Assembly: GCF_900120005.1 (NCBI RefSeq)
Contig: NZ_LT635454.1
Coordinates: forward strand, 402,759-466,758
Length of the DNA stretch: 64,000 bases
Reading direction: 5' to 3'
Source of the DNA: Holdemania sp. Marseille-P2844
GTDB taxonomy: Bacteria > Bacillota_I > Bacilli_A > Erysipelotrichales > Erysipelotrichaceae
This document shows positions 42,383 to 50,651 of this stretch, piece after piece (position 1 is the first letter of the stretch; every line of letters starts with the position of its first letter). A program made the position numbers and the translations under genes. The notes under the pieces were generated by a model that saw nothing but the letters and a program-made list of their open reading frames with translations, did not search any database and was not told the origin of the DNA.

Positions 42383-44443
42383 ATGCGGAAAGAGAAGTTC
42401 AGCGCCGGCTTGGCGAAAATGGAATCCTGCCGACTGATCCGCGCGGTCAGGGCGGGATTGACGATCGCGATTCCGATTTTAATGATCGGGTCCTTTTCGT
42501 TATTGATTCGAACGTTTGCGGGTTATTTTCCTGCGCTGGCTTTTATCGAAGAACTGGCGGAACTGCTTTATCAATGTACCTTCGGCATTCTGTCGGTGCT
42601 GCTGACAGGGTGTCTGGCCTGGGGCGCGCTGCAGACCGAGGAGAAACCGCTGGCCGGGGATTGGATCGTTCCGCCGGCGGCTGTCATGGTGTTCATCATT
42701 CTCAACGGCGGCCTCAAGCTGGAATCGGCGGGAGCGGTCGGAACGTTTACCGCGGTGTGCGCGGCATTCTTTACAAGCTTTACGTATTGCGGGCTGCGGC
42801 GGAAGCTGCCTGACGAGCATTTCTTTACCCCCGGCGCGGATTACAATTTCAATCAGGCGCTGACGGCGATTCTGCCGATGCTGGCGGTGCTGCTGGGGGC
42901 GGCGGTGTTCAACGAGGGAATCCGGCTGGTGTTCCATATTGAAAGTTTCCAGGAAGTGTTCGTGCTGTTGTCCAATACGTTGTTTCGGCACATGGGACGG
43001 GGACTGGTCAGTTCGGCGCTGTTTGTGTTTTTGTCTTCCGTGCTGTGGCTTTTGGGAATCCATGGCGCCAACGTTCTGGAGAATGTTTCACGTTCCCTGT
43101 TTCAGGAGGGAATGCAGATCAACGTTGCCGCGGCGGCGGCCGGAATGGCGCCGACGGAGATCTTTACCAAGACATTTCTGGATAATTTTGTATTCATCGG
43201 CGGCTGTGGGACATTGATCTGTCTGCTGATCGCGCTGATGTTGTTCAGCCGTCAGCGCGTCAGCCGGACGCTGGCAAAAACGGCGGTCATTCCGATGTTG
43301 TTCAATATCAATGAGCTGATGATTTTCGGCCTGCCGGTTGTGTTTAATCCGGTGTTTGTAATTCCGTTTTTACTGACGCCCTTAGTCTGTCTGTTCACCT
43401 CGTCGCTGGCGATGGGGATGGGATGGGTTCCGGTGTGCGTGCAGGGCGTGGAATGGACGACGCCAGCGTTGATCAGCGGCTATCTGGCAACCCGATCGTG
43501 GACAGGAGCGCTGCTTCAGATTGTGAACATTGCGCTGGGCGTAGGAATTTACGCGCCGTTTGTGCTGCTTTACGATAAGATGCTGATCCGCCAGTCGCAG
43601 CGGCAGATGAGCGAGCTGATCGAAACGCTGGACGCCCAAATGGAGCAGGGCAAACCGGCGAATCTGATCGGGATGCATGGCGCCGTTGGCAATTTCGCAA
43701 AGCTGCTGGCGGCGGAGATTAACAACGATTTGCAGCAGAACCATATTGAAATGGGCTATCAGCCGCAGTTTGACGCGGAAAACCACTGCTTCGGCGTGGA
43801 AGCGCTGCTGCGGTACACTCATCCCCGCTATGGCAAGGTTCCCCCGCCGCTGATCATTGATCTGGCAAAGGAAACCGATCAGCTGCAGGCGCTGGAGATG
43901 GCGGTGTTCACGCAGGTGCTGCAGGCGGATTTCAGCGGGATCGACGCGGTGATTTCGATGAACGTCACCGTCGATACCTTGAAATCGGAGGTGTTCGCGG
44001 ATTTTCTCCGGCAACATCCGGTGCCGAAAGGCCGGTATTGCATTGAGGTGACGGAGCAGAACACGCTGCTTCTGGACGAGGCGATGCGCCAGCGGCTGAA
44101 GGAGTTTAAAGATCTGGGCTATTCGCTGGCAGTCGATGATTTCTCAATGGGCAGTACGTCGCTGAAGTATTTGCAGAGCAGTCAGTTTGAGCTTGTCAAG
44201 CTGGATGGCAGTCTGGTGAAAAATGCCCGGGTGAACGCGAGCGGACGGCAGATCATCCAGTCAATTCTGTATCTGGCCCAATCGATGAACTTCACGGTCA
44301 TCGCGGAATATGTCGAAACTGCAGAACTGCGCGACTTGCTGAAAGAATTGGGCTGTACGCATTATCAGGGGTATTTATACAGTCCGGCGGTGCCGCTGAA
44401 ACAGCTGCGGACGGTAATCCGGGAGATCGAAGCGCAGCGGTAA
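42383..44443 (+). CDS. PTS EIIC (lactose/cellobiose family) fused to EAL phosphodiesterase domain
   Basis: 686 aa from the ATG at 42383 (GGGAG upstream). Residues about 1-410 form a multi-helix EIIC domain of the cellobiose family, with features such as GIHGANVLEN and PMLFNINELMIFGLPVVFNP. Residues about 430-686 are an EAL domain that keeps the catalytic set: Glu473 of GVEALLRY, Asn in MNVTVD, Glu in IEVTEQ, Asp585-Asp586 in AVDDFS, Lys in VKLDG, Glu642 in IAEYVET and Gln in HYQGYLYSP. It therefore probably hydrolyses cyclic-di-GMP. No EIIA or EIIB is fused or adjacent, so the EIIC part may serve as a sugar sensor rather than a transporter; that is inference. Confidence 0.88.
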   Translation: MRKEKFSAGLAKMESCRLIRAVRAGLTIAIPILMIGSFSLLIRTFAGYFPALAFIEELAELLYQCTFGILSVLLTGCLAWGALQTEEKPLAGDWIVPPAAVMVFIILNGGLKLESAGAVGTFTAVCAAFFTSFTYCGLRRKLPDEHFFTPGADYNFNQALTAILPMLAVLLGAAVFNEGIRLVFHIESFQEVFVLLSNTLFRHMGRGLVSSALFVFLSSVLWLLGIHGANVLENVSRSLFQEGMQINVAAAAAGMAPTEIFTKTFLDNFVFIGGCGTLICLLIALMLFSRQRVSRTLAKTAVIPMLFNINELMIFGLPVVFNPVFVIPFLLTPLVCLFTSSLAMGMGWVPVCVQGVEWTTPALISGYLATRSWTGALLQIVNIALGVGIYAPFVLLYDKMLIRQSQRQMSELIETLDAQMEQGKPANLIGMHGAVGNFAKLLAAEINNDLQQNHIEMGYQPQFDAENHCFGVEALLRYTHPRYGKVPPPLIIDLAKETDQLQALEMAVFTQVLQADFSGIDAVISMNVTVDTLKSEVFADFLRQHPVPKGRYCIEVTEQNTLLLDEAMRQRLKEFKDLGYSLAVDDFSMGSTSLKYLQSSQFELVKLDGSLVKNARVNASGRQIIQSILYLAQSMNFTVIAEYVETAELRDLLKELGCTHYQGYLYSPAVPLKQLRTVIREIEAQR

Positions 44444-44462
44444 ACTGAAAAACGCAAAGTTT

Positions 44463-44500
44463 GGGACAAGGCATCATCCTATCAAGCCTTGTCTTTTTTT
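44463..44500 (+). terminator. Intrinsic terminator after EIIC-EAL gene
   Basis: Stem GACAAGGC with GCCTTGTC followed by TTTTTTT. Confidence 0.8.
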
Positions 44501-44580
44501 GTTCAGCGGGACGAAATTTGGTGACAGGAACGCAAAATTGCCTCAAATTTCAAGCGGAACATAGAATAATTGCGAATAAA

Positions 44581-44645
44581 CTTGTTATATCATGTATTCA
44601 TAATTGACATTTTTATATGACATGTTAGTATAAAGGTATAACAAG
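44581..44645 (+). promoter_or_regulatory. Control region of mannose-type PTS operon
   Basis: TTGACA at 44604-44609 with TAGTAT (16-nt spacer) or TATAAA (19-nt spacer) as -10. The region is bounded by a perfect 9-bp inverted repeat, CTTGTTATA (44581-44589) and TATAACAAG (44637-44645), spaced widely enough for paired operator half-sites. The GntR regulator at the end of the operon is the obvious candidate to bind here. Confidence 0.5.
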
Positions 44646-44682
44646 ATGCGCAGCTTGCTTGACGAAAGAAGAGGTGATCCGT

Positions 44683-45420
44683 TTGAAAATGCTCGACGCT
44701 CATTCTCATCTGGGGACAACCAGCTCTGGCGATCCTCATGACGTTCATCAGCTCGTAAAGGACATGCTCAGCCATGGCATCACGCAAACCGGTATCAGCA
44801 GTCTGTCCGGTACCGATAATCGCCGCCAGAACGACCTTGTCTATGAAGCCATGCAGTTGTATCCAGAACAGATTCGGGGTTATGCGTTCATCAATCCCAA
44901 GGCGCCCGATGTCCATCAGGAAATTGATCTGGATCTGGGGCAGCGGCACATGGTCGGCGTGAAATTTCATCCCTGGAAACATGGGTATTATTCTGATAAT
45001 ACACCGCAGCTGCAGGAGGTCCTCGCGCATATTTTTGAATATCCGGTTCAGGTCCAGGTTCATGTCGGAACCAGTCCGCTGTGCACCCCGTTTGCCTGGA
45101 TCCGCTACGCGAAGATGTTTCCTGATCATCCGTTTGTTTTCACACACATGGGAAGCCGGGAGTTTGGTTATACCGTCGTTGAGGCGGTGCGCGATGTTCC
45201 CAATATTTACCTTGAAACATCCGTGCAATACCAGCGCGACGTGCTGCTTAAAGCTGCCCGCGAAATTGGATCCCGGCGGATCTTGTTCGGCGTTGACTGG
45301 CCATATAAGCCGATCGAAACCGAAGTCCGCAAAATCCAGCTGCTGGGTTTTTCGCAAACTGAACTGGAAGACGTTTATTACCGCAACATTGAAGAATTAT
45401 GGCAGAAAGCGGAGGGATAA
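44683..45420 (+). CDS. Amidohydrolase-2 family metal hydrolase, first of pair
   Basis: 245 aa from a TTG start with AGAGG 8 nt upstream (an ATG two codons on is the alternative). TIM-barrel amidohydrolase-2 fold (COG2159): DAHSHLG, VKFHPW, VQVHVGT, FTHMGS and FGVDWP supply a complete metal site. Relatives include decarboxylases and lactonases. First gene of a seven-gene operon with a mannose-family PTS, so the substrate is likely a PTS-imported sugar derivative or glycoside. Confidence 0.85.
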   Translation: MKMLDAHSHLGTTSSGDPHDVHQLVKDMLSHGITQTGISSLSGTDNRRQNDLVYEAMQLYPEQIRGYAFINPKAPDVHQEIDLDLGQRHMVGVKFHPWKHGYYSDNTPQLQEVLAHIFEYPVQVQVHVGTSPLCTPFAWIRYAKMFPDHPFVFTHMGSREFGYTVVEAVRDVPNIYLETSVQYQRDVLLKAAREIGSRRILFGVDWPYKPIETEVRKIQLLGFSQTELEDVYYRNIEELWQKAEG

Positions 45421-45422
45421 AG

Positions 45423-45914
45423 ATGGAGATTACCGTGATTCGGATTGACGATCGGTTAATTCATGGGCAAATCATTACAAAATGGATTGCGGAAGCGAGG
45501 GCGGAACAAATTCTGGTTGTAGACGAGAAGAGCGCCGCGGATCCGATGCTCCGGATGATTCTGGCGCTGGCGGTCCCGTCGGGGATTCATTTGGAAGTCC
45601 TGTCGCAGGAGGCTGCCCTGAAGCTGATCAATGTGGACACCTCCGCCCGGCGGACGCTGATGATTGTCCGCACGCCGCAGGCGATGCTGGACATGGTCCG
45701 GGCAGGATTGGATGTGAAATCCCGGGAGATCATCTTGGGAAATATGAGCTTTGACGAGAAAAAAGCCGGAATCCGGCATGTTCTTGACTATCTGTATGTC
45801 AACGATCAGGATGTCGAAACGCTGAAAGCGCTGGCGGCGTCCTGCGCTAAAATGACCATTAAAGCCGTTCCAGAGGAACGGGGAAAAGAGCTTAAGATTC
45901 TGCAACAAAAATAA
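45423..45914 (+). CDS. PTS EIIB, mannose/fructose/sorbose family
   Basis: 163 aa. The signature DDRLIHGQI near the N-terminus contains the phospho-accepting His14; mannose-family EIIB uses His instead of Cys. Starts 3 nt after the amidohydrolase stop with GGAGGG upstream. It takes phosphate from the EIIA at the end of the operon and gives it to the sugar carried by the EIIC-EIID protein. Confidence 0.94.
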   Translation: MEITVIRIDDRLIHGQIITKWIAEARAEQILVVDEKSAADPMLRMILALAVPSGIHLEVLSQEAALKLINVDTSARRTLMIVRTPQAMLDMVRAGLDVKSREIILGNMSFDEKKAGIRHVLDYLYVNDQDVETLKALAASCAKMTIKAVPEERGKELKILQQK

Positions 45915-45935
45915 ACAAACCGGAAAGGAGAACTT

Positions 45936-47519
45936 ATGTTACTGAAAGCATTTTTAGTCTCGCTCGTCGTCTGGCTGGGATTTTTGGATAAAGCCTTTCT
46001 GTCGACTTTCATTTACCGGCCAATTTGTCTGGGGCCGATCGTCGGTCTGATTTTCAATAATCTGCCGATGGGATTGGAGGTCGGCGTCACGATTGAACTG
46101 ATGTTTCTGGCTGTCGTCTATGTCGGGACCGCAGTTCCGCCGGATGAGGTGATCAGTGCGGGAATCGCTACGGCTCTGGCCTGTCTGTCCGGCAGCGCCG
46201 CGCTGGGAATTACGACGGCGATCCCGATTTCATTGTTAGGTCTGATCGGCCGTCAATTCCGGAACGCAACACTGCAGGAATTCACGACCCGTCAGGTAGA
46301 AAAAGCCGCAAAGAAAGCGGATGTCCGGGGGATTAAGATCTGGACGTCGCTGATGCCGGCAATCGTCAATTATATCTTATTCGGACTGCCGACGTTCATC
46401 GCCGTTTACTTCGGAGCGGAAGTCGTTCAGAATTTCCTGAACGTCATCCCGGCCTGGCTGACCAGCGGCGTGCGCGCCGGCGGCGGCATGTTGGGCGCCG
46501 TGGGCGTTGCATTGTTGTTGGGGACGATTAAAAACAAGAGTTCCTGGCCTTATTTTGTCCTGGGCTTTATCATCGCGGCGTATCTGGGAATCAATATGAT
46601 CGGAATGGCGGCGATTGCGCTAGTCTGCGTCGCCCTGAATTACTATGTGGAAAAAGAAGACGCGCCGCAGACCGTTTTGTCCTCCTCAGCGCAGGAAGGA
46701 GCGCCGAATCATCTGAGCAAAAAGACGCTGTGGAAAACCTACATGTATTCTCTGGCGATTGAAAGCGGCTGTTCCAATACAAAACAGGAAGCGCCGGGGA
46801 TTGTCCAGGGCCTGATTCCGGTTATTGAAGAGGTCTATACCGATCCGAAGGACAAGGCGGAAGCCTATCAGCGGCATACGCAGCTGTTTCTGACGGAGGG
46901 CCGGATGGCGTCTTTCTGCATCGGGATTTCCGCCGCGATGGAAGAGCGGAATGCCCGCAGCCATGATATCGATCCGGAATCGATCAATCAGATTAAAGTG
47001 GCGCTGATGGGGCCGTTAGCCGGCATTGGCGATTCCCTCATCCATGGCACATTGCGGCCGATCATGGCCGGATTGGGCTGTTCAATGATCATGGCCAGTC
47101 ATTACACCAGCGCCGCGGGAGCGGTTGTGTTTGTCCTGGTGATGACGCTTGTTCAGCTGTTAGTTCGCTATTTCGGTATTTTCAAAGGCTATCTGGGCGG
47201 CTTGAATTTAGTCGCGCGGCTGCAGATGGGCGGCATCCTGGATAAAATTACAAAATATGCCGGAATCGCCGCGTCGTTAATTTGCGGCGGTTTTATCTCC
47301 TCGCTGGTTTCGATCAATCTGGCGATTCAGTTTGCGGCGGGCGACGACGTGATCCAGCTTCAGGAAGTGCTCGACGGGTTAATGCCGAACTTGCTTCCGC
47401 TGCTTCTGACGCTGCTGATGGTCTGGTTAATGGGACGGAAGAAAGTGAACATGATCGTTTTGATGATCGCGGTCTTCCTGCTGGGAATTGCCGGGGTGGC
47501 TCTTGGCATTCTGGCTTAA
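45936..47519 (+). CDS. PTS EIIC-EIID fusion, mannose family
   Basis: 527 aa. Residues about 1-245 are EIIC of the mannose family (GPIVGLIFNNLPMGLEVGVTIELMFLAVVYVGTAVPPDE). After a short linker (DAPQTVLSSSAQEG), residues about 262-527 are EIID (LAIESGCSNTKQEAPG, then HTQLFLTEGRMASFCIGI, and LMGPLAGIGDSLIHGTLRPI). These are usually two separate proteins that form one channel; here one reading frame covers both with no stop or shift. It forms the membrane channel. Confidence 0.92.
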   Translation: MLLKAFLVSLVVWLGFLDKAFLSTFIYRPICLGPIVGLIFNNLPMGLEVGVTIELMFLAVVYVGTAVPPDEVISAGIATALACLSGSAALGITTAIPISLLGLIGRQFRNATLQEFTTRQVEKAAKKADVRGIKIWTSLMPAIVNYILFGLPTFIAVYFGAEVVQNFLNVIPAWLTSGVRAGGGMLGAVGVALLLGTIKNKSSWPYFVLGFIIAAYLGINMIGMAAIALVCVALNYYVEKEDAPQTVLSSSAQEGAPNHLSKKTLWKTYMYSLAIESGCSNTKQEAPGIVQGLIPVIEEVYTDPKDKAEAYQRHTQLFLTEGRMASFCIGISAAMEERNARSHDIDPESINQIKVALMGPLAGIGDSLIHGTLRPIMAGLGCSMIMASHYTSAAGAVVFVLVMTLVQLLVRYFGIFKGYLGGLNLVARLQMGGILDKITKYAGIAASLICGGFISSLVSINLAIQFAAGDDVIQLQEVLDGLMPNLLPLLLTLLMVWLMGRKKVNMIVLMIAVFLLGIAGVALGILA

Positions 47520-47531
47520 GGAGGGGCGATT

Positions 47532-48293
47532 ATGATTTTTGATTTTCATGCCCATTTGCGCAGAAATGCGCAGTCCCATCAATACGAGATTGAAGAACAA
47601 CTGGAGGATATGCGGGCGAATCATATCGCTTACCGTGTTCTTTCCACTTTCGAAGGGGCGTCCATGGCGTCGGCCAACGATGCGGTGATCGCCCTGCATC
47701 GGCAATATCCGCAGATCATTCCCTGTGCCGTCATCAATCCGAAACAGGACGAAGCCGTTGCGGAAACCCGCCGGGTTTTGAGCGATCATCAGGTGAGGCT
47801 GATCGAAATGGATTCTCTGGAGTGCGGGTTCCTGCCGGAAAAGCTGGAATCCACGATCAATGCGATCCTGGTCGTTTGCGCGCAGCATCAGGCGGTGGTC
47901 AAAATTTTTACCGGTTCCACACACCGCGGAGCGCCCGATCAGTGGCTGAAGTATTTCCGGCGCTTTCCGCAGCTGACATTTGTTCTGCTGCACATGGGGG
48001 CAGGCGATTTCCAATACGGAACGGTTGATCTGTGCCAAGAAGTTCCCAATCTGATGCTGGAGACTTCGGTCGCCTGCGAAGCCCCGGCCCTGCAGAAAGC
48101 CTTGCGCGTGCTGGCGCCTGAGCGATTTCTGTTCGGCAGCGACTTCCCGGAGTATTTTACAGAACTGGAGGTCATGAAATTGAATTATTATGGATTAACG
48201 AAGACGCAGCTGCAAAACATCTATGCGGAAAATGCCCGCCGGCTGCTTCCGGATTTGTTTGAGAATGCGAAAGCGGTGAATGTATGCGGCTGA
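47532..48293 (+). CDS. Amidohydrolase-2 family protein, second of pair
   Basis: 253 aa. Same fold and order as the first amidohydrolase of the operon: DFHAHLR at the start, VLLHMGAGDFQYG, METSVA-like segment and FGSDFPEYF at the end. The third metal-site position differs: the first protein has VQVHVGT, this one has VKIFTGST, so that His is missing. It may bind one metal only or have changed its chemistry. Ribosome binding site AGGAGGGG. The end overlaps the next gene by 10 nt. Confidence 0.82.
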   Translation: MIFDFHAHLRRNAQSHQYEIEEQLEDMRANHIAYRVLSTFEGASMASANDAVIALHRQYPQIIPCAVINPKQDEAVAETRRVLSDHQVRLIEMDSLECGFLPEKLESTINAILVVCAQHQAVVKIFTGSTHRGAPDQWLKYFRRFPQLTFVLLHMGAGDFQYGTVDLCQEVPNLMLETSVACEAPALQKALRVLAPERFLFGSDFPEYFTELEVMKLNYYGLTKTQLQNIYAENARRLLPDLFENAKAVNVCG

Positions 48294-49255
48294 TGGAAAA
48301 GGAAGCGCTGCGGAACGCGCTGCCGGAAGCAGCCCGGCCGTTGTTTGACGATATCGTAGTCCCGCGGGTGCTGGGCGCTTCGGCGCATATCGACCGGATC
48401 AGTCAGATCGTCGGGGAGATCGGCCGGCAGGATTCCTCGCCGGCCGGCCTGATCCTGATCAACCAGCTGCTTGATTATTGCTGCGCGACCCGGGGCCAGT
48501 CCAGCTATGCGATCATCAACGCCGTCAGCGAGCTGAGCGCCCGGATCCAGACTCAGCTTCAGGCGGACTTTGAGGTCGGCCGCGCAGTGCAGGCGGCTGT
48601 GGAACAATTTCAGTCCGCCGGCCGCGCGCATCGTCAGGCAATTATTGCCACGGCTTCCGCATTATTGAAAAACTGCCGGAAAATTCTGCTTTATGATTAT
48701 TCCAGCACGGTGGATGCGGTGGTTCAGCAGCTGGCTTCCGATACGGAGATTGTCATCGCGGAGAGCCGGACGATCAGCGGCGGTCTTCCGTTTGTCAAAA
48801 CCTGTGTTCAGACGCATCAGTCTGTTTCATTCATTCCGGATGCGGCGCTTTGCCAGGGGCTGAAGGGGTGCGACGCCGTGTTGATCGGCGCGGAAACCTT
48901 TTATCCAGACGGAACGGCCTTGAATACGGCGGGTTCGGAGATGGCTGCGCTGCTGGCGCATTGGCAGCATGTTCCATATTATGTGCTGACAACGGCTCAA
49001 AAGGCGGATATGAGGGCGCTGCAGGGCGGCGGCAAGGTGATCGAACCGAAAGATTTGCGCTTCAAAATGGCCGCAGGAATGGCGGAGGCGGATGCTGAAC
49101 GTCTTGATTTCCATGTTCAGGGGTGCGTTCCGATTGCGCCGGAGTTCATCACCGCCTATATCACGGAACTGGGCGTGCTGCCGCCGGCGGCCTTGTTCAG
49201 CGCTTTATGGGCCTGGAAGCCGGAATATTTCAGAAGGAGGGAAGAAACGGAATGA
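48284..49255 (+). CDS. eIF2B/MtnA-like sugar-phosphate isomerase homologue
   Basis: 323 aa. An N-terminal helical part (about 1-115) is followed by the Rossmann-like eIF-2B alpha/beta/delta domain: ILLYDYSST, IVIAESRTISGG and CDAVLIGAETFYPDGTALNTAGSEMAALLA. Bacterial relatives are methylthioribose-1-phosphate isomerase and ribose-1,5-bisphosphate isomerase. Where those have GAD with the catalytic Asp, this one has GAE, and NK is NT. Thus it may act on a different phosphosugar or have a regulatory role. Weak ribosome binding site, likely coupled to the gene before; overlaps the next by 4 nt. Confidence 0.78.
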   Translation: MRLMEKEALRNALPEAARPLFDDIVVPRVLGASAHIDRISQIVGEIGRQDSSPAGLILINQLLDYCCATRGQSSYAIINAVSELSARIQTQLQADFEVGRAVQAAVEQFQSAGRAHRQAIIATASALLKNCRKILLYDYSSTVDAVVQQLASDTEIVIAESRTISGGLPFVKTCVQTHQSVSFIPDAALCQGLKGCDAVLIGAETFYPDGTALNTAGSEMAALLAHWQHVPYYVLTTAQKADMRALQGGGKVIEPKDLRFKMAAGMAEADAERLDFHVQGCVPIAPEFITAYITELGVLPPAALFSALWAWKPEYFRRREETE

Positions 49256-50052
49256 TGTCTGAACGATCGCGCATCCTGGCGATGCTGCAGCCGGAGGCCA
49301 TGCCGGGAAGTTATTTGAATCAGGGCCGGCGTTTTCCGGAGATTGCTGCCAATTTGATGGCGGAAGCCCGGCAGTTGGCGGAGATTGGCTATGATGGTTT
49401 TATTTTGCAGAATATGCATGACGGTCCGCTGCGTCAACAGGCTCAGCCCCAGACTCTGACCTTTATGACGGCGCTGGCGGTAACCCTGCGGAAGACATTT
49501 CCCGATAAGCTTCTGGGAATTCTGGTAAACTGGGACGGCGTCGCTTCATTAGCGGTCGCGGAAGCGGCGCAGGCAGATTTTATCCGGGTCGAATATTTAT
49601 ATACCGGTCTCAGCGTCAGCTTATGCGGTCTGGTTGAAGGGCAATGTGCCGAGATTCTGGAATTGAAAAAAAAGCTGGGCAGCACGATGCCTGTGTATGC
49701 GGATGCGCAGGAAGTCAGCGGGCATTTTCTGGGAGCGCCGGATAAGATTGAAGAAGCGGTGCGGATCGTGCAGCGGGCCTATGCCGACGGCCTGTTTCTG
49801 AGCGGAAAGGATCAGCAGGAAAGTCTGGCGTTGCTTGAAAAGCTTCGTCCGAAGCTTCCGCAGACTCCGGTTATTCTCGGCGGCCGGGCAACCGGCGATA
49901 ATATTTATGAATTGATGAAAGTTTATGACGGCGTGTCGGTCGCAACCTGGATAAAAGACGGCGATATGCGCAATCCTGTCAATCTGGACAAAGCGCGGTT
50001 CTTTTATAACGAAGCCCGCCGCGGCTGGCTGGCAAGGAAAAACCATGGGTAA
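49252..50052 (+). CDS. BtpA/SgcQ-family TIM-barrel protein
   Basis: 266 aa from the ATG at 49252 (a second ATG follows directly; AAGGAGGG upstream). BtpA family pattern: ARQLAEIGYDGFILQNMHD, ILVNWDGVASLAVAEAAQADFIRVE, LVEGQCAEI, VYADAQEVSGHFL and VILGGRATGDNI. BtpA was named from photosystem I work in cyanobacteria, but in enteric bacteria the relative SgcQ lies in a PTS cluster (sgc), as here, so a catabolic enzyme on a sugar phosphate is likely. Reaction unknown. Overlaps the EIIA start by 8 nt. Confidence 0.85.
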   Translation: MMSERSRILAMLQPEAMPGSYLNQGRRFPEIAANLMAEARQLAEIGYDGFILQNMHDGPLRQQAQPQTLTFMTALAVTLRKTFPDKLLGILVNWDGVASLAVAEAAQADFIRVEYLYTGLSVSLCGLVEGQCAEILELKKKLGSTMPVYADAQEVSGHFLGAPDKIEEAVRIVQRAYADGLFLSGKDQQESLALLEKLRPKLPQTPVILGGRATGDNIYELMKVYDGVSVATWIKDGDMRNPVNLDKARFFYNEARRGWLARKNHG

Positions 50053-50464
50053 TGTTCTCTTGTGTACCCACAGCACCCTCGCTGAAGGGTTTGAGCGTGC
50101 GGTGATGATGATCGTCCGCGCCGCGCCGTCGCTGGAAATTCTCTGCTTTGAAGATGGCTGCAGTATTGAAACGCTGATGGAACAGATGCGGAAAAAAACA
50201 GAGCGGTTTCGTCAGGTGAACGAAACTTACTGCATCGTCACTGATCTGTTCGGCGCCTCTCCCTTTAACGCCGCGATGCAGGTCTGCGCGAAAGAGACAG
50301 GTTTCGTTGTAACCGGCGTGAATCTGGCTTTGCTTCTGGAGCTGTTGACGCTGCCCGCATCCAAGATGACGCAGGAACGATTGAAAACGCTGATCGAGCA
50401 GGCGCAGGATCAAATTCGTTGTTATGATCCGGCAGCTCTGATGAAATCATCCGATTCAGTATAA
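50045..50464 (+). CDS. PTS EIIA, mannose family
   Basis: 139 aa. Active-site His9 in LLCTHSTLAEGF and the DLFGASPFN loop mark the mannose-type EIIA fold. It receives phosphate from HPr and passes it to the EIIB encoded at the start of the operon. Last gene of the operon; a terminator follows. Confidence 0.92.
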   Translation: MGNVLLCTHSTLAEGFERAVMMIVRAAPSLEILCFEDGCSIETLMEQMRKKTERFRQVNETYCIVTDLFGASPFNAAMQVCAKETGFVVTGVNLALLLELLTLPASKMTQERLKTLIEQAQDQIRCYDPAALMKSSDSV

Positions 50465-50473
50465 CCGGAAATC

Positions 50474-50519
50474 AACCCCATCGACGGCTTGACGTGTTTA
50501 AGCCGCTGATGGGGTTTTT
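50474..50519 (+). terminator. Terminator of mannose-type PTS operon
   Basis: Long stem AACCCCATC with GATGGGGTT plus inner CGGCTT/AAGCCG, then TTTTG. Confidence 0.85.
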
Positions 50520-50542
50520 GTTTTGACCTCAGGTCTTTTATA

Positions 50543-50578
50543 AAACGAAAAAGCTCCAACAGGAATACTGGAGCTTGA
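50543..50578 (-). terminator. Terminator of gntR gene
   Basis: Minus strand stem AAGCTCCA with TGGAGCTT followed by TTTCGTTTT. Confidence 0.75.
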
Positions 50579-50651
50579 AGATTCGTCGCAAGCCGGTTTC
50601 TCAAGGGCGATCACGCCGGTTTCTCCGCGCGCTGCTTTCTCAACGATCTCG

